Source: Methanobacteriota archaeon (GTDB lineage Archaea > Nanobdellota > Nanobdellia > Woesearchaeales > SM23-78). Taken from it: DNA of 6,852 nucleotides. The notes under the pieces were generated by a model that did not search any database, was not told the origin of the DNA, and saw only the letters and a list, made by a program, of their open reading frames with translations. How positions within the stretch are numbered: the first letter of the stretch is position 1; each line of letters starts with the position of its first letter. The stretch is from positions 1-6,852 of the forward strand of contig DAOWFR010000027.1 of NCBI GenBank assembly GCA_030637925.1. The letters run 5' to 3'. Below, one piece after another: positions 1 through 6,090 of the stretch. The position numbers and the translations under genes were made by a program.

Positions 1-214
1 ATATAAGAAGTTCTTCAAGACCGGCTCTTTTGATGAATTGTAGAGGGTCTCTTGGTTTAACACCGAATTTTTCTTCTATGAGCGGGACTAAATCGTGTGC
101 ATAACCTCTGTATAATCTTAAAGTTAAACTTCTAACAATATCGAGCGGAACAAATTTTAGTTTTGAAATTATTTCCTTGTGACCTGGTCTTTCTAACAAA
201 ATTGGGCTACTCAT
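1..214 (-). CDS. Hypothetical protein, N-terminal part (C-terminus beyond window start)
   Basis: An open frame runs from ATG at 214 leftwards for 71 codons to the window edge without a stop, so the C-terminus is missing. The protein begins MSSPILLERPGHKEI and continues as a charged, soluble-looking, probably helical sequence (motifs LRLYRGYAHDLVPLIEEKFG and LQFIKRAGLEELL). I see no signal peptide, membrane segment or catalytic motif, and I do not recognise the family. The ATG at 214 is chosen because the other nearby ATG (227) is out of frame and stops after six codons, and a TATA-rich promoter lies about 50-65 bases upstream. No SD site is visible. It is oriented like the por operon but separated by about 200 bases and has its own promoter. 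Its base use differs from its neighbours: I count six CpG dinucleotides here against about four in the whole por operon. Confidence 0.6.
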   Translation of the reverse strand, partial: MSSPILLERPGHKEIISKLKFVPLDIVRSLTLRLYRGYAHDLVPLIEEKFGVKPRDPLQFIKRAGLEELLI

Positions 215-248
215 TTTTTTGTTTCATTTAAGCACACGATATAGAGAA

Positions 249-339
249 GGAATGTTTTTGTTTTTATATATTTTTATATATTTAACTTAGTTATAGGATA
301 AATAAATGTAGAATTGGATAAATGTTCAAAAAACATTCC
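249..339. repeat. Inverted pair of GGAATGTTTTTTG-type motifs flanking the TATA region
   Basis: GGAATGTTTTTG at 249-260 on the plus strand is matched on the minus strand by GGAATGTTTTTTG at 327-339, differing by one T. The TATA boxes of the first gene lie between the two copies. The right copy also forms a 6-bp hairpin, AATGTT (321-326) with AACATT (332-337). The core ATGTTTTTTG recurs in the por/ppsA promoter region at 3550-3559. A role as regulator-binding sites is inference; A/T-rich DNA produces such matches easily. Confidence 0.35.
261..283 (-). promoter_or_regulatory. TATA-rich promoter of the first gene (10-bp unit repeated twice)
   Basis: Two exact copies of TTTTTATATA (261-270 and 271-280), followed by TTT, form an A/T-only stretch that reads as two overlapping TATA boxes on the minus strand. 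A transcript starting about 27 bases downstream would begin near 240-250 and carry a 26-36 base leader before the ATG at 214. No plus-strand gene lies to the right, so the first gene is the natural client. Confidence 0.5.
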
Positions 340-371
340 TGTTTGAAGCACACACCGCTCATTGATTAATT

Positions 372-416
372 CTTACTTACAATAACGAAGTAAGGGGTGG
401 TTTAAACACCTTCCCC
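372..416 (-). terminator. Two tandem hairpins just after the por operon
   Basis: Immediately after the porB stop, the minus-strand transcript can fold a first hairpin, GGTG/CACC (396-399 with 407-410), around a TTTAAAC loop and possibly extended by outer G/C pairs (394-416). A second has a perfect 7-bp stem, CTTACTT (372-378) with AAGTAAG (388-394), and a 9-base loop. There is no long T-run after them, so a classical hairpin terminator is not shown. A role in 3'-end formation or transcript stability is inferred from position. Confidence 0.4.
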
Positions 417-417
417 C

Positions 418-1344
418 TCAACCCTTCCCACACAACTTCTTCAGGTTCTCCCATCTGAAGTCAACATTCTTTTGTAATTGTTCTACTATGTGGGTATTCT
501 CTGGTTTCATTAGGTGTCTGAATCTTTTTTGCATCTTAAGCCATTCAATGATTGGCTTTTTATTATCTCCAGGGTCATAGTTAAGAATCCATTTATCATT
601 CTCTACTTCAAATAATGGCCAGAAACAAGTATCAACAGCCATTTTAGCAAGTTTTTGAGTTAATTGCATTGGATACTTCCATCCAGGAACACAAGGACTT
701 AATACATTGATAAAAGCAGGTCCTTTAACAGCAAAAGCTTTTTCTGCTTTCCTTACTAAATCCATGTAGTTATGAGAGCTTGCCTGAGCAACATAAGGAA
801 TGTGATGAGCAGCAACAACTGCTGTTAAGTCTTTTTTAAACTGTTCTTTACCTTTATGTATCTTACCAACCTGAGATGTATTGGTCCATGCACCATAAGG
901 AGTACTACTACTCCTTTGTATTCCAGTATTCATATAACCTTCATTATCAAGACATACATAAACAAAGTTATGTCCTCTTTCAAGAGCTCCTGATAATGAT
1001 TGCAAGCCTATATCATAGGTTCCTCCATCTCCTCCAAAAGCTAAGAACTTTATTTCTTTGTTAATCTTACCTTTTTTCTTAAGAACTTTATAAGCTGCTT
1101 CTGCTCCACTAATAGTTGCAGCAGCATTTTCAAAAGCATTGTGTATCCAGGGAACATTCCAGGCAGTGTAAGGATAAATAGTTGTACTAACCTCTAAGCA
1201 GCCAGTAGCAGTGGCAACAACAATGGGGTCTTTGGTTCCTCTCATAACAGCTCTTGCAATAATGGATAATCCACAACCAGGGCATAATCTATGTCCAGGT
1301 GCTAATCTTTCATTGGTTAATGCTAATTCTCGAATATTAGCCAT
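418..1344 (-). CDS. porB: Pyruvate:ferredoxin oxidoreductase, beta subunit (thiamine diphosphate-binding)
   Basis: This 308-residue protein is the subunit that holds thiamine diphosphate (TPP) and the proximal iron-sulfur cluster of the cytoplasmic oxidoreductase converting pyruvate and CoA to acetyl-CoA, CO2 and reduced ferredoxin. The TPP/Mg motif is seen as GDG at 105-107 followed by YDIG and DNEGYMNTG (133-141). Four cysteines placed as in the family's cluster site are present: C21 and C24 (CPGC), C49 (TGCLEV) and C218 (SPCVPGW). The length is close to archaeal PorB. It is the last gene of porG-porD-porA-porB, starting one base after the porA stop. AGGAG at 1357-1361 serves as its SD site. 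No key residue is missing. The QRSSSTPYGAWT region fits pyruvate enzymes; a related 2-oxoacid substrate cannot be excluded from sequence alone. Confidence 0.95.
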   Translation of the reverse strand: MANIRELALTNERLAPGHRLCPGCGLSIIARAVMRGTKDPIVVATATGCLEVSTTIYPYTAWNVPWIHNAFENAAATISGAEAAYKVLKKKGKINKEIKFLAFGGDGGTYDIGLQSLSGALERGHNFVYVCLDNEGYMNTGIQRSSSTPYGAWTNTSQVGKIHKGKEQFKKDLTAVVAAHHIPYVAQASSHNYMDLVRKAEKAFAVKGPAFINVLSPCVPGWKYPMQLTQKLAKMAVDTCFWPLFEVENDKWILNYDPGDNKKPIIEWLKMQKRFRHLMKPENTHIVEQLQKNVDFRWENLKKLCGKG

Positions 1345-1345
1345 T

Positions 1346-2530
1346 TTATTCTCTTACTCCTAAGTATCTTACTCTATCTCCAACATTACCATTCTTTACT
1401 TGTTCTAATTCATTAAACACTTTTTTTATCTGAATAATATCTAGTTCTCTTCCTCCAAGACCATAAATATAATCAATAATATTTGGTTTTTCTTTTACTT
1501 CATGAAATGAGCTTCTAATCTCACTGAATAATGGGCCTCCAAAAGCTCCAAAACTATCACTTCTGTCAAGAACAGCAACAGCTTTTATTTTGCCAAGTTT
1601 TTCAACAATCATGTCATTAAGCCAAGGCCTGAAAACACGCATTTTTAACAAACCAACTTTTTCTCCTTTTTCTCTTAGCTCATCAACAACCACTCTAATA
1701 GTTCCTGCACTGCTATTAGCACAAACAATAACTTTCTCAGCATCTTCAAGTTTATAACCTTCAAAAAAATCATAATGTTTACCAGTTATCTGACCAAACT
1801 CATCAAATATTTCTCTAATAACTCTTTTAGCATTCTCCATTGCTAATACTTGTTGTCTTTTATGCTCAAAATAATAATCAAATAAATCAAGAGGACCATA
1901 AGTTACAGGCTTATCAACATCTAATAAAGGATAATGACCAGTATGTTCACCAACAAAACTCTTAACAATCTCATCATTAAGGAGCTCAACTGTTTCAACA
2001 CTATGGCTAGTGATAAATCCATCCTGACACACCATCACTGGTAATAAAACATCTTTATGCTCACCAATCCTAACACCCATAATAGTATTTTCATAAGCTT
2101 CTTCTCCATTCTCAGAATATATTTGTATCCAACCAGTATCTCTACAACCCATGCTATCAGAGTGGTCGCAATGAATATTAATCGGTGCACTAAGAGCTCT
2201 ATTAACAACATTCATAACAATAGGAAGCCTGGTACTGGCAGCAATATAAACAATCTCCCACATTAATGCTAAGCCATTAGCACTTGTAGCAGTCATTGCT
2301 CTTGCACCACTAGCACTAGCACCAACACAAGCACTCATAGCACTATGCTCAGACTCAACAGTTACTAAGTCAGTATCAACAATTCCATCAGCAACAAACT
2401 GGGAAAAAGAGTGCATAATATTAGTCTGAGGAGTAATAGGATAAGCAGCAACAACATCAGGATTAATCTGCTTCATGGCTTCAGCAGTGCATTCAGCTCC
2501 TGTCATTGCTCTTCTAGTTTTTTGAGTCAT
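1346..2530 (-). CDS. porA: Pyruvate:ferredoxin oxidoreductase, alpha subunit
   Basis: This 394-residue subunit forms the pyruvate-binding side of the active site, facing the TPP of PorB. Residues about 15-245 are the N-terminal PFOR/TPP pyrimidine-type domain, with YPITPQT at 30-36 (T33 matches the substrate-contacting threonine of the family), the VESEHSAM block at 58-65 (likely TPP-activating glutamate E59) and NRALSAPINIHCDHSD at 110-125, typical of pyruvate rather than branched-chain enzymes. Residues about 265-375 are the second domain (KVIVCANSSAGT, then LKMRVFRPW), ending in YGLGGREL at 356-363. Start and length agree with the family. It begins one base after the porD stop; AAGGAG at 2544-2549, inside the end of porD, is its SD site, so translation is probably coupled. 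In strictly anaerobic archaea this enzyme feeds ferredoxin to hydrogenases or acetate formation, or works backwards to fix CO2. Confidence 0.95.
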   Translation of the reverse strand: MTQKTRRAMTGAECTAEAMKQINPDVVAAYPITPQTNIMHSFSQFVADGIVDTDLVTVESEHSAMSACVGASASGARAMTATSANGLALMWEIVYIAASTRLPIVMNVVNRALSAPINIHCDHSDSMGCRDTGWIQIYSENGEEAYENTIMGVRIGEHKDVLLPVMVCQDGFITSHSVETVELLNDEIVKSFVGEHTGHYPLLDVDKPVTYGPLDLFDYYFEHKRQQVLAMENAKRVIREIFDEFGQITGKHYDFFEGYKLEDAEKVIVCANSSAGTIRVVVDELREKGEKVGLLKMRVFRPWLNDMIVEKLGKIKAVAVLDRSDSFGAFGGPLFSEIRSSFHEVKEKPNIIDYIYGLGGRELDIIQIKKVFNELEQVKNGNVGDRVRYLGVRE

Positions 2531-2531
2531 T

Positions 2532-2930
2532 TTAATCTTTAAACTCCTTTTCCTCCTTCATCTCAATAGCTTTAAAAGGACATTCTTCTGCACATATACC
2601 ACAGCCTTTGCAATAATCTAAGTCAAAGCCTCCAAAATTGCCTAGATTAGGTTTATCACTAACACCCTTCTTTCCTTTATTAGGGTCATCTACTCCTCCA
2701 ACATTAACACAAGAATCAGGGCATATCATCCAGCAAATCATGCAGTTAGTGCATTTCTCAGGAATATGTATTGGCCTAAAAGTTCTCCAGTCACCTGTTT
2801 TATACTCTTTGCTATTACCAGCTTCTAAGATTTTTCCTCCTATAGGTATTTCTTTCCAGTTCTTTAACTTCTGCTTGTGCTCTTTCTGATGAGTGTGCCC
2901 ACCATTTCCTTCTTTTAGCTGCTCTGTCAT
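2532..2930 (-). CDS. porD: Pyruvate:ferredoxin oxidoreductase, delta subunit (2x[4Fe-4S] ferredoxin-like)
   Basis: This 132-residue ferredoxin-like subunit carries electrons from the PorB cluster out to soluble ferredoxin. The N-terminal part has the PorD signature GNSKEYKTGDWRTFRP (38-53). Two [4Fe-4S] motifs follow: C60, C63, C66 and C70 (CTNCMICWMICP), and C107, C110, C113 and C117 (CKGCGICAEECP). Three features are unusual. C74 is an extra cysteine close to the first motif. The stretch between C70 and C107 is 37 residues, where about 20 is usual, with a Gly/Lys/Asn-rich insert near 79-101. The protein is thus longer than the roughly 105 residues common in the family. The ATG overlaps the porG stop in an ATGA junction, typical of translational coupling; a weak GAGGT site lies at 2937-2941. 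Confidence 0.93.
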   Translation of the reverse strand: MTEQLKEGNGGHTHQKEHKQKLKNWKEIPIGGKILEAGNSKEYKTGDWRTFRPIHIPEKCTNCMICWMICPDSCVNVGGVDDPNKGKKGVSDKPNLGNFGGFDLDYCKGCGICAEECPFKAIEMKEEKEFKD

Positions 2931-3496
2931 ACCTTAACCTCATTATATGCTCTTTCAAAAGCATTAACATTCTTCTCAGCAAGGTCTTTTCCAAGATGAT
3001 ACTCAAAGTGCTTTAACATATGACTCTTTAAAGCTTCAAAATCAACAATATTAGTTGCTTTTTCAACAGCTCCAAGCATTGCAGTATTAGTAATAGCTCT
3101 TCCAAGCTCTTCAAGAGCAATCTTTGTAGCATCAATAATAATGATTTTTCCATTAAACCCAACCATATTCTTAACAGATTCAGCAGTATCATTGGTATTA
3201 ACAATTAAAAGACCAGTTTCATCTAATCCTTCTGTAACAGGAATACTCTTAAGCAAAGTTTGGTCAACAACAACCACAACATTAGGATTGGTAACACCAG
3301 AATGAAGATAAATAGGCTTTTCACTAATCCTTGTAAAAGCCTTTACAGGAGCTCCTTGTCTTTCAGCACCATACTCAGGAAAGCTCTGCACATATTTTCC
3401 TTGCTCAATAGCAGCCTCTGCTAGCAGAGCAGCAGCTGTTTTTGCTCCTTGACCTCCTCTACCATGAAACCTTATCTCAAAAATCTCTTTAGACAT
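2927..3496 (-). CDS. porG: Pyruvate:ferredoxin oxidoreductase, gamma subunit
   Basis: First gene of the operon, 189 residues from ATG 3496. This small subunit corresponds to the catalytic gamma domain (PFOR domain III) that completes the oxidoreductase. The family signatures are GRGGQG (residues 12-17), PEYGAERQGAPV (40-51) and TNPNVVVVVDQTLL. A GTG at 3505 is in frame and would add three residues (192 in total). I prefer ATG 3496 because GAGTGA at 3506-3511 then sits at the same distance from the start as the SD sites of the other genes, while it would touch the GTG. The gene lies about 30 bases from the inferred transcript start and shares its upstream region with divergent ppsA. Order porG-porD-porA-porB is that of known archaeal and Thermotoga pyruvate oxidoreductases. 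No defect is visible. Confidence 0.93.
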   Translation of the reverse strand: MSKEIFEIRFHGRGGQGAKTAAALLAEAAIEQGKYVQSFPEYGAERQGAPVKAFTRISEKPIYLHSGVTNPNVVVVVDQTLLKSIPVTEGLDETGLLIVNTNDTAESVKNMVGFNGKIIIIDATKIALEELGRAITNTAMLGAVEKATNIVDFEALKSHMLKHFEYHLGKDLAEKNVNAFERAYNEVKV

Positions 3497-3544
3497 AAAC
3501 TTCACTCACTCTTTTTTTATTAAAGAAAATAAAAGAAAGAAGTG

Positions 3545-3553
3545 TTTATATGT
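3545..3553 (-). promoter_or_regulatory. TATA box of the por operon
   Basis: On the minus strand this reads ACATATAAA, a good archaeal TATA element. Its centre is about 53 bases from the porG ATG at 3496, predicting a transcript start near 3524 and a leader of about 28 bases. It overlaps the outer edge of the left arm of the dyad, so a bound regulator would be expected to touch it. Confidence 0.6.
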
Positions 3554-3592
3554 TTTTTGGAAGATGGTTCTGGGTTTTTTCCAACAAAACAT
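3550..3592. promoter_or_regulatory. Near-perfect dyad between divergent por and ppsA promoters (candidate shared operator)
   Basis: The left arm ATGTTTTTTGGAA (3550-3562) is repeated in inverted orientation as TTCCAACAAAACAT (3579-3592), whose complement is ATGTTTTGTTGGAA. The arms differ by a single inserted base over 14 and are separated by 16 bases. Each outer edge abuts or overlaps a TATA box, the left that of por and the right that of ppsA. Such symmetry is what a dimeric regulator controlling both genes would need. The sequence symmetry is seen directly; the regulator is not identified. Confidence 0.5.
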
Positions 3593-3600
3593 TTATATAC
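3592..3600 (+). promoter_or_regulatory. TATA box of ppsA
   Basis: TTTATATAC, preceded by the A-rich AACAAAACA that can serve as a BRE (TFB recognition element). The predicted transcript start is around 3621-3625, giving a leader of about 35 bases before the TTG start and containing the strong SD site at 3645-3651. Confidence 0.6.
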
Positions 3601-3644
3601 CCTCTTTAATACTTTTATTTTAGTTAGAACATAGCACTAAAAAA

Positions 3645-3651
3645 GAGGTGA
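3645..3651 (+). promoter_or_regulatory. Strong ribosome binding site deciding a TTG start
   Basis: GAGGTGA is a seven-base match to the archaeal SD consensus AGGAGGTGATCC and lies seven bases before TTG 3659. In frame upstream there is a TAA at 3638-3640 with no ATG or GTG between. The next ATG in frame is codon 32, which would remove the conserved VGGKNASLGEM motif. Confidence 0.75.
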
Positions 3652-3658
3652 ACTTTGC

Positions 3659-6079
3659 TTGGATAAAGAGAATGCTTTTATTCTGTGGTTTGACCAGGTA
3701 GGTATTGAGGATACTCCTTTTGTTGGAGGTAAAAATGCTTCTCTTGGAGAGATGTATACTAATCTTACTAACAAAGGAGTTAATGTTCCTAATGGCTTTG
3801 CAATAACAGCCAAGGCTTACTTTTATTTATTAGAAAAAGCAGGTATTATGGATAAGATTAAGAAGTTATTCACAGGTCTTAACACAAGGAATATCCCTAA
3901 ATTACAAGAGACAGGTTATAAAGTTAGAGACTTGATAAGAAAAGCTAACATACCAGAGGATTTGGAAAAAGAAATATTTAAGGCTTACAGAAATCTGTGT
4001 GGAAATTATAATCCTGAGAAAAGTGATATTGATGTGGCAGTGCGAAGTAGTGCAACAGCAGAAGACTTGCCTGATGCTAGCTTTGCAGGACAGCAAGAGA
4101 CTTATTTAAACATAAAAGGAGAACACCAGTTATTAGATGCTTGTAAAAAGTGCTTTGCAAGTCTTTTCACTAACAGAGCTATTAGTTACAGAGAAGATAA
4201 GGGCTTTGACCATTTTAAGATAGGATTAAGTATTGGAGTACAAAAAATGGTTCGCTCTGACAAAGCCTGCTCAGGAGTTATGTTCAGTATTGACACAGAA
4301 TCAGGTTTTAAAGATGTTGTTCTTATTAATGCTTCTTATGGATTAGGAGAGAGCATTGTGCAAGGAGTTGTTAATCCTGATGAATTCATAGTATTCAAGC
4401 CTACTCTTAAGAAGGGCTTTAGACCAATCATTAGCAAACGACTTGGTTCTAAAGAAATAAAAATGATTTATGATACTCATGGTAGTAAGAACACAAGAAA
4501 CATACAAGTAACTCCTGAAGACAGAAGAAAATTTGTTATTAGTAATGAAGAAATCTTAATCCTTGCAAAATGGGCTTGTGTTGTAGAAGAGCATTATTCT
4601 CAAAAAGCAGGTCATCATAAGCCAATGGACTTGGAATGGGCAAAGGATGGCATTACAAAGCAGTTATTCATAGTACAGGCAAGACCTGAAACAGTGCATG
4701 CTCTTAAGGATAAGACAAAGCTGGTTCAATATGTTCTTAAGGAGCAAGGCAATGTGTTACTCAAAGGAGAGTCTGTTGGCAGTAAGATAGGAAGCGGCAA
4801 GGTAAGGGCTATAGAAGAGACTCGTAACATTAATCAGTTCAGAGAAAAAGAAGTCCTTGTAACTGATATGACAGACCCTGACTGGGAACCTATAATGAAG
4901 ATAGCCAGTGCAATAATAACTAATAGAGGTGGAAGAACTTGCCATGCAGCTATTGTTTCAAGAGAACTAGGCATACCTTGTATTGTAGGAACAGAGCATG
5001 CAACAAAATTATTGCATGATAAGCAAGAAGTAACTGCTGATTGCAGCCAAGGAGCACAAGGCCTTATTTACCAAGGATTATTAAAATATGAGATAGAAGA
5101 GCATGACCTTGGCTCAATGCCTAAAACAAAGACCAAGATAATGATGAATGTTGCTAATCCAACCCAGGCATTTGAAGAAAGCTTTATACCAAATCAAGGA
5201 GTAGGGTTGGCAAGAGAAGAGTTTATTATAAACTCTGAGATTAAGATACACCCATTAGCATTAATAAAGTTTAATGAGCTTAAAGATGAAAAACTAAAAG
5301 CAAAGATTAATTCCCTTACTAAAGGTTATGCTAACAAAGAAGAATTCTTTATTAACAAGCTGGCAAGAGGAATAGGCAGAATAGCAGCAGCTTTTTATCC
5401 AAAACCAGTTATTGTTAGGACAAGTGATTTTAAGAGCAATGAGTATGCTAATCTGATAGGTGGTCATTTGTTTGAGCCAAAAGAAGACAATCCTATGCTT
5501 GGGTGGAGAGGAGCATCAAGATATTATAGCGAGAAATACAAACAAGCCTTTGCTCTTGAGTGCAAAGCATTATTAAAAGCAAGAAATGAGTTTGGACTAA
5601 CAAATATTAAGGTAATGATACCTTTTTGCAGAACCCTTGATGAAGCAAGAAAAGTAATACAAGTAATGAAAGAGAACGGCTTAGTACAAGGAGAGAATGA
5701 TTTAGAGATTTATGCAATGTGTGAAATACCCAGCAATGTTATGCTAGCAGAAGAATTCTTAGAAATATTTGATGGCTTCTCAATAGGAAGCAATGACTTA
5801 ACACAATTAACCCTTGGCTTGGACAGGGATTCAGAACTAGTGCAAGAGATTTATGATGAAAGGAATGAAGCAGTAAAGAAACTAATAAGGCAAGTGATAG
5901 ATGTAGCTAATAAGAAAGGAAAATACATAGGAATATGTGGCCAAGCACCAAGCGATTTTGAAGACTTTGCACAATTCCTAGTAGAAGCAGGCATACACAG
6001 CATAAGCTTAAACCCAGATACAGTAATAAAAACAACCCTGAAGATAGCTGAGAAAGAAAAGCAGTTGGGGATAAACTAA
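3659..6079 (+). CDS. ppsA: Phosphoenolpyruvate synthase (pyruvate, water dikinase)
   Basis: This complete 806-residue enzyme interconverts pyruvate + ATP + H2O and PEP + AMP + phosphate in the cytoplasm, the entry to gluconeogenesis; in some archaea it also works towards ATP formation. Residues about 10-345 are the ATP-grasp nucleotide-binding domain (VGGKNASLGEM at 22-32, RSSATAEDLPDASFAGQQET at 129-148, IVQARPET at 338-345). About 375-470 is the swivelling phosphohistidine domain with GGRTCHAAIVSRELGIPC and catalytic H429. About 490-800 is the PEP/pyruvate TIM barrel: VRTSDFKSNEYANLIGG (586-602), GWRGASRYY (615-623), CEIPSN with E689, SNDLTQLTLG (711-720) and the catalytic cysteine C760 in GICGQAPS. 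All key residues are present and the length is normal. The start is TTG, supported by the SD site. Divergent from por, it is probably co-regulated with it. It ends 11 bases from the converging EamA gene. Confidence 0.96.
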   Translation: MDKENAFILWFDQVGIEDTPFVGGKNASLGEMYTNLTNKGVNVPNGFAITAKAYFYLLEKAGIMDKIKKLFTGLNTRNIPKLQETGYKVRDLIRKANIPEDLEKEIFKAYRNLCGNYNPEKSDIDVAVRSSATAEDLPDASFAGQQETYLNIKGEHQLLDACKKCFASLFTNRAISYREDKGFDHFKIGLSIGVQKMVRSDKACSGVMFSIDTESGFKDVVLINASYGLGESIVQGVVNPDEFIVFKPTLKKGFRPIISKRLGSKEIKMIYDTHGSKNTRNIQVTPEDRRKFVISNEEILILAKWACVVEEHYSQKAGHHKPMDLEWAKDGITKQLFIVQARPETVHALKDKTKLVQYVLKEQGNVLLKGESVGSKIGSGKVRAIEETRNINQFREKEVLVTDMTDPDWEPIMKIASAIITNRGGRTCHAAIVSRELGIPCIVGTEHATKLLHDKQEVTADCSQGAQGLIYQGLLKYEIEEHDLGSMPKTKTKIMMNVANPTQAFEESFIPNQGVGLAREEFIINSEIKIHPLALIKFNELKDEKLKAKINSLTKGYANKEEFFINKLARGIGRIAAAFYPKPVIVRTSDFKSNEYANLIGGHLFEPKEDNPMLGWRGASRYYSEKYKQAFALECKALLKARNEFGLTNIKVMIPFCRTLDEARKVIQVMKENGLVQGENDLEIYAMCEIPSNVMLAEEFLEIFDGFSIGSNDLTQLTLGLDRDSELVQEIYDERNEAVKKLIRQVIDVANKKGKYIGICGQAPSDFEDFAQFLVEAGIHSISLNPDTVIKTTLKIAEKEKQLGIN

Positions 6080-6090
6080 AACTTGTTCTT

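Noticed and set aside
261..283. Low-complexity repeat as a CRISPR leader or array
   Set aside because: Only two 10-base A/T units occur back to back, without spacers; a TATA-rich promoter explains it.
215..417. tRNA or box C/D small RNA in the gap
   Set aside because: No cloverleaf, no CCA-type acceptor pairing and no paired C (RUGAUGA) and D (CUGA) boxes could be found; only short hairpins.
2057..2266. 69-residue plus-strand frame
   Set aside because: Antisense to the conserved centre of porA; low-complexity Asn/Ile/Ser composition.
2638..2889. 83-residue plus-strand frame
   Set aside because: Antisense to porD, whose cysteine motifs are unmistakable; no promoter or ribosome site.
2815..3006. 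63-residue minus-strand frame across the porG/porD junction
   Set aside because: It overlaps two well-supported genes in another frame and is rich in Arg/Lys and Leu as expected of a frame-shifted reading.
3505..3505. GTG at 3505 as the porG start
   Set aside because: The SD-like GAGTGA would directly touch the start codon, and the three added residues are not part of the usual PorG N-terminus. It remains a minor alternative.
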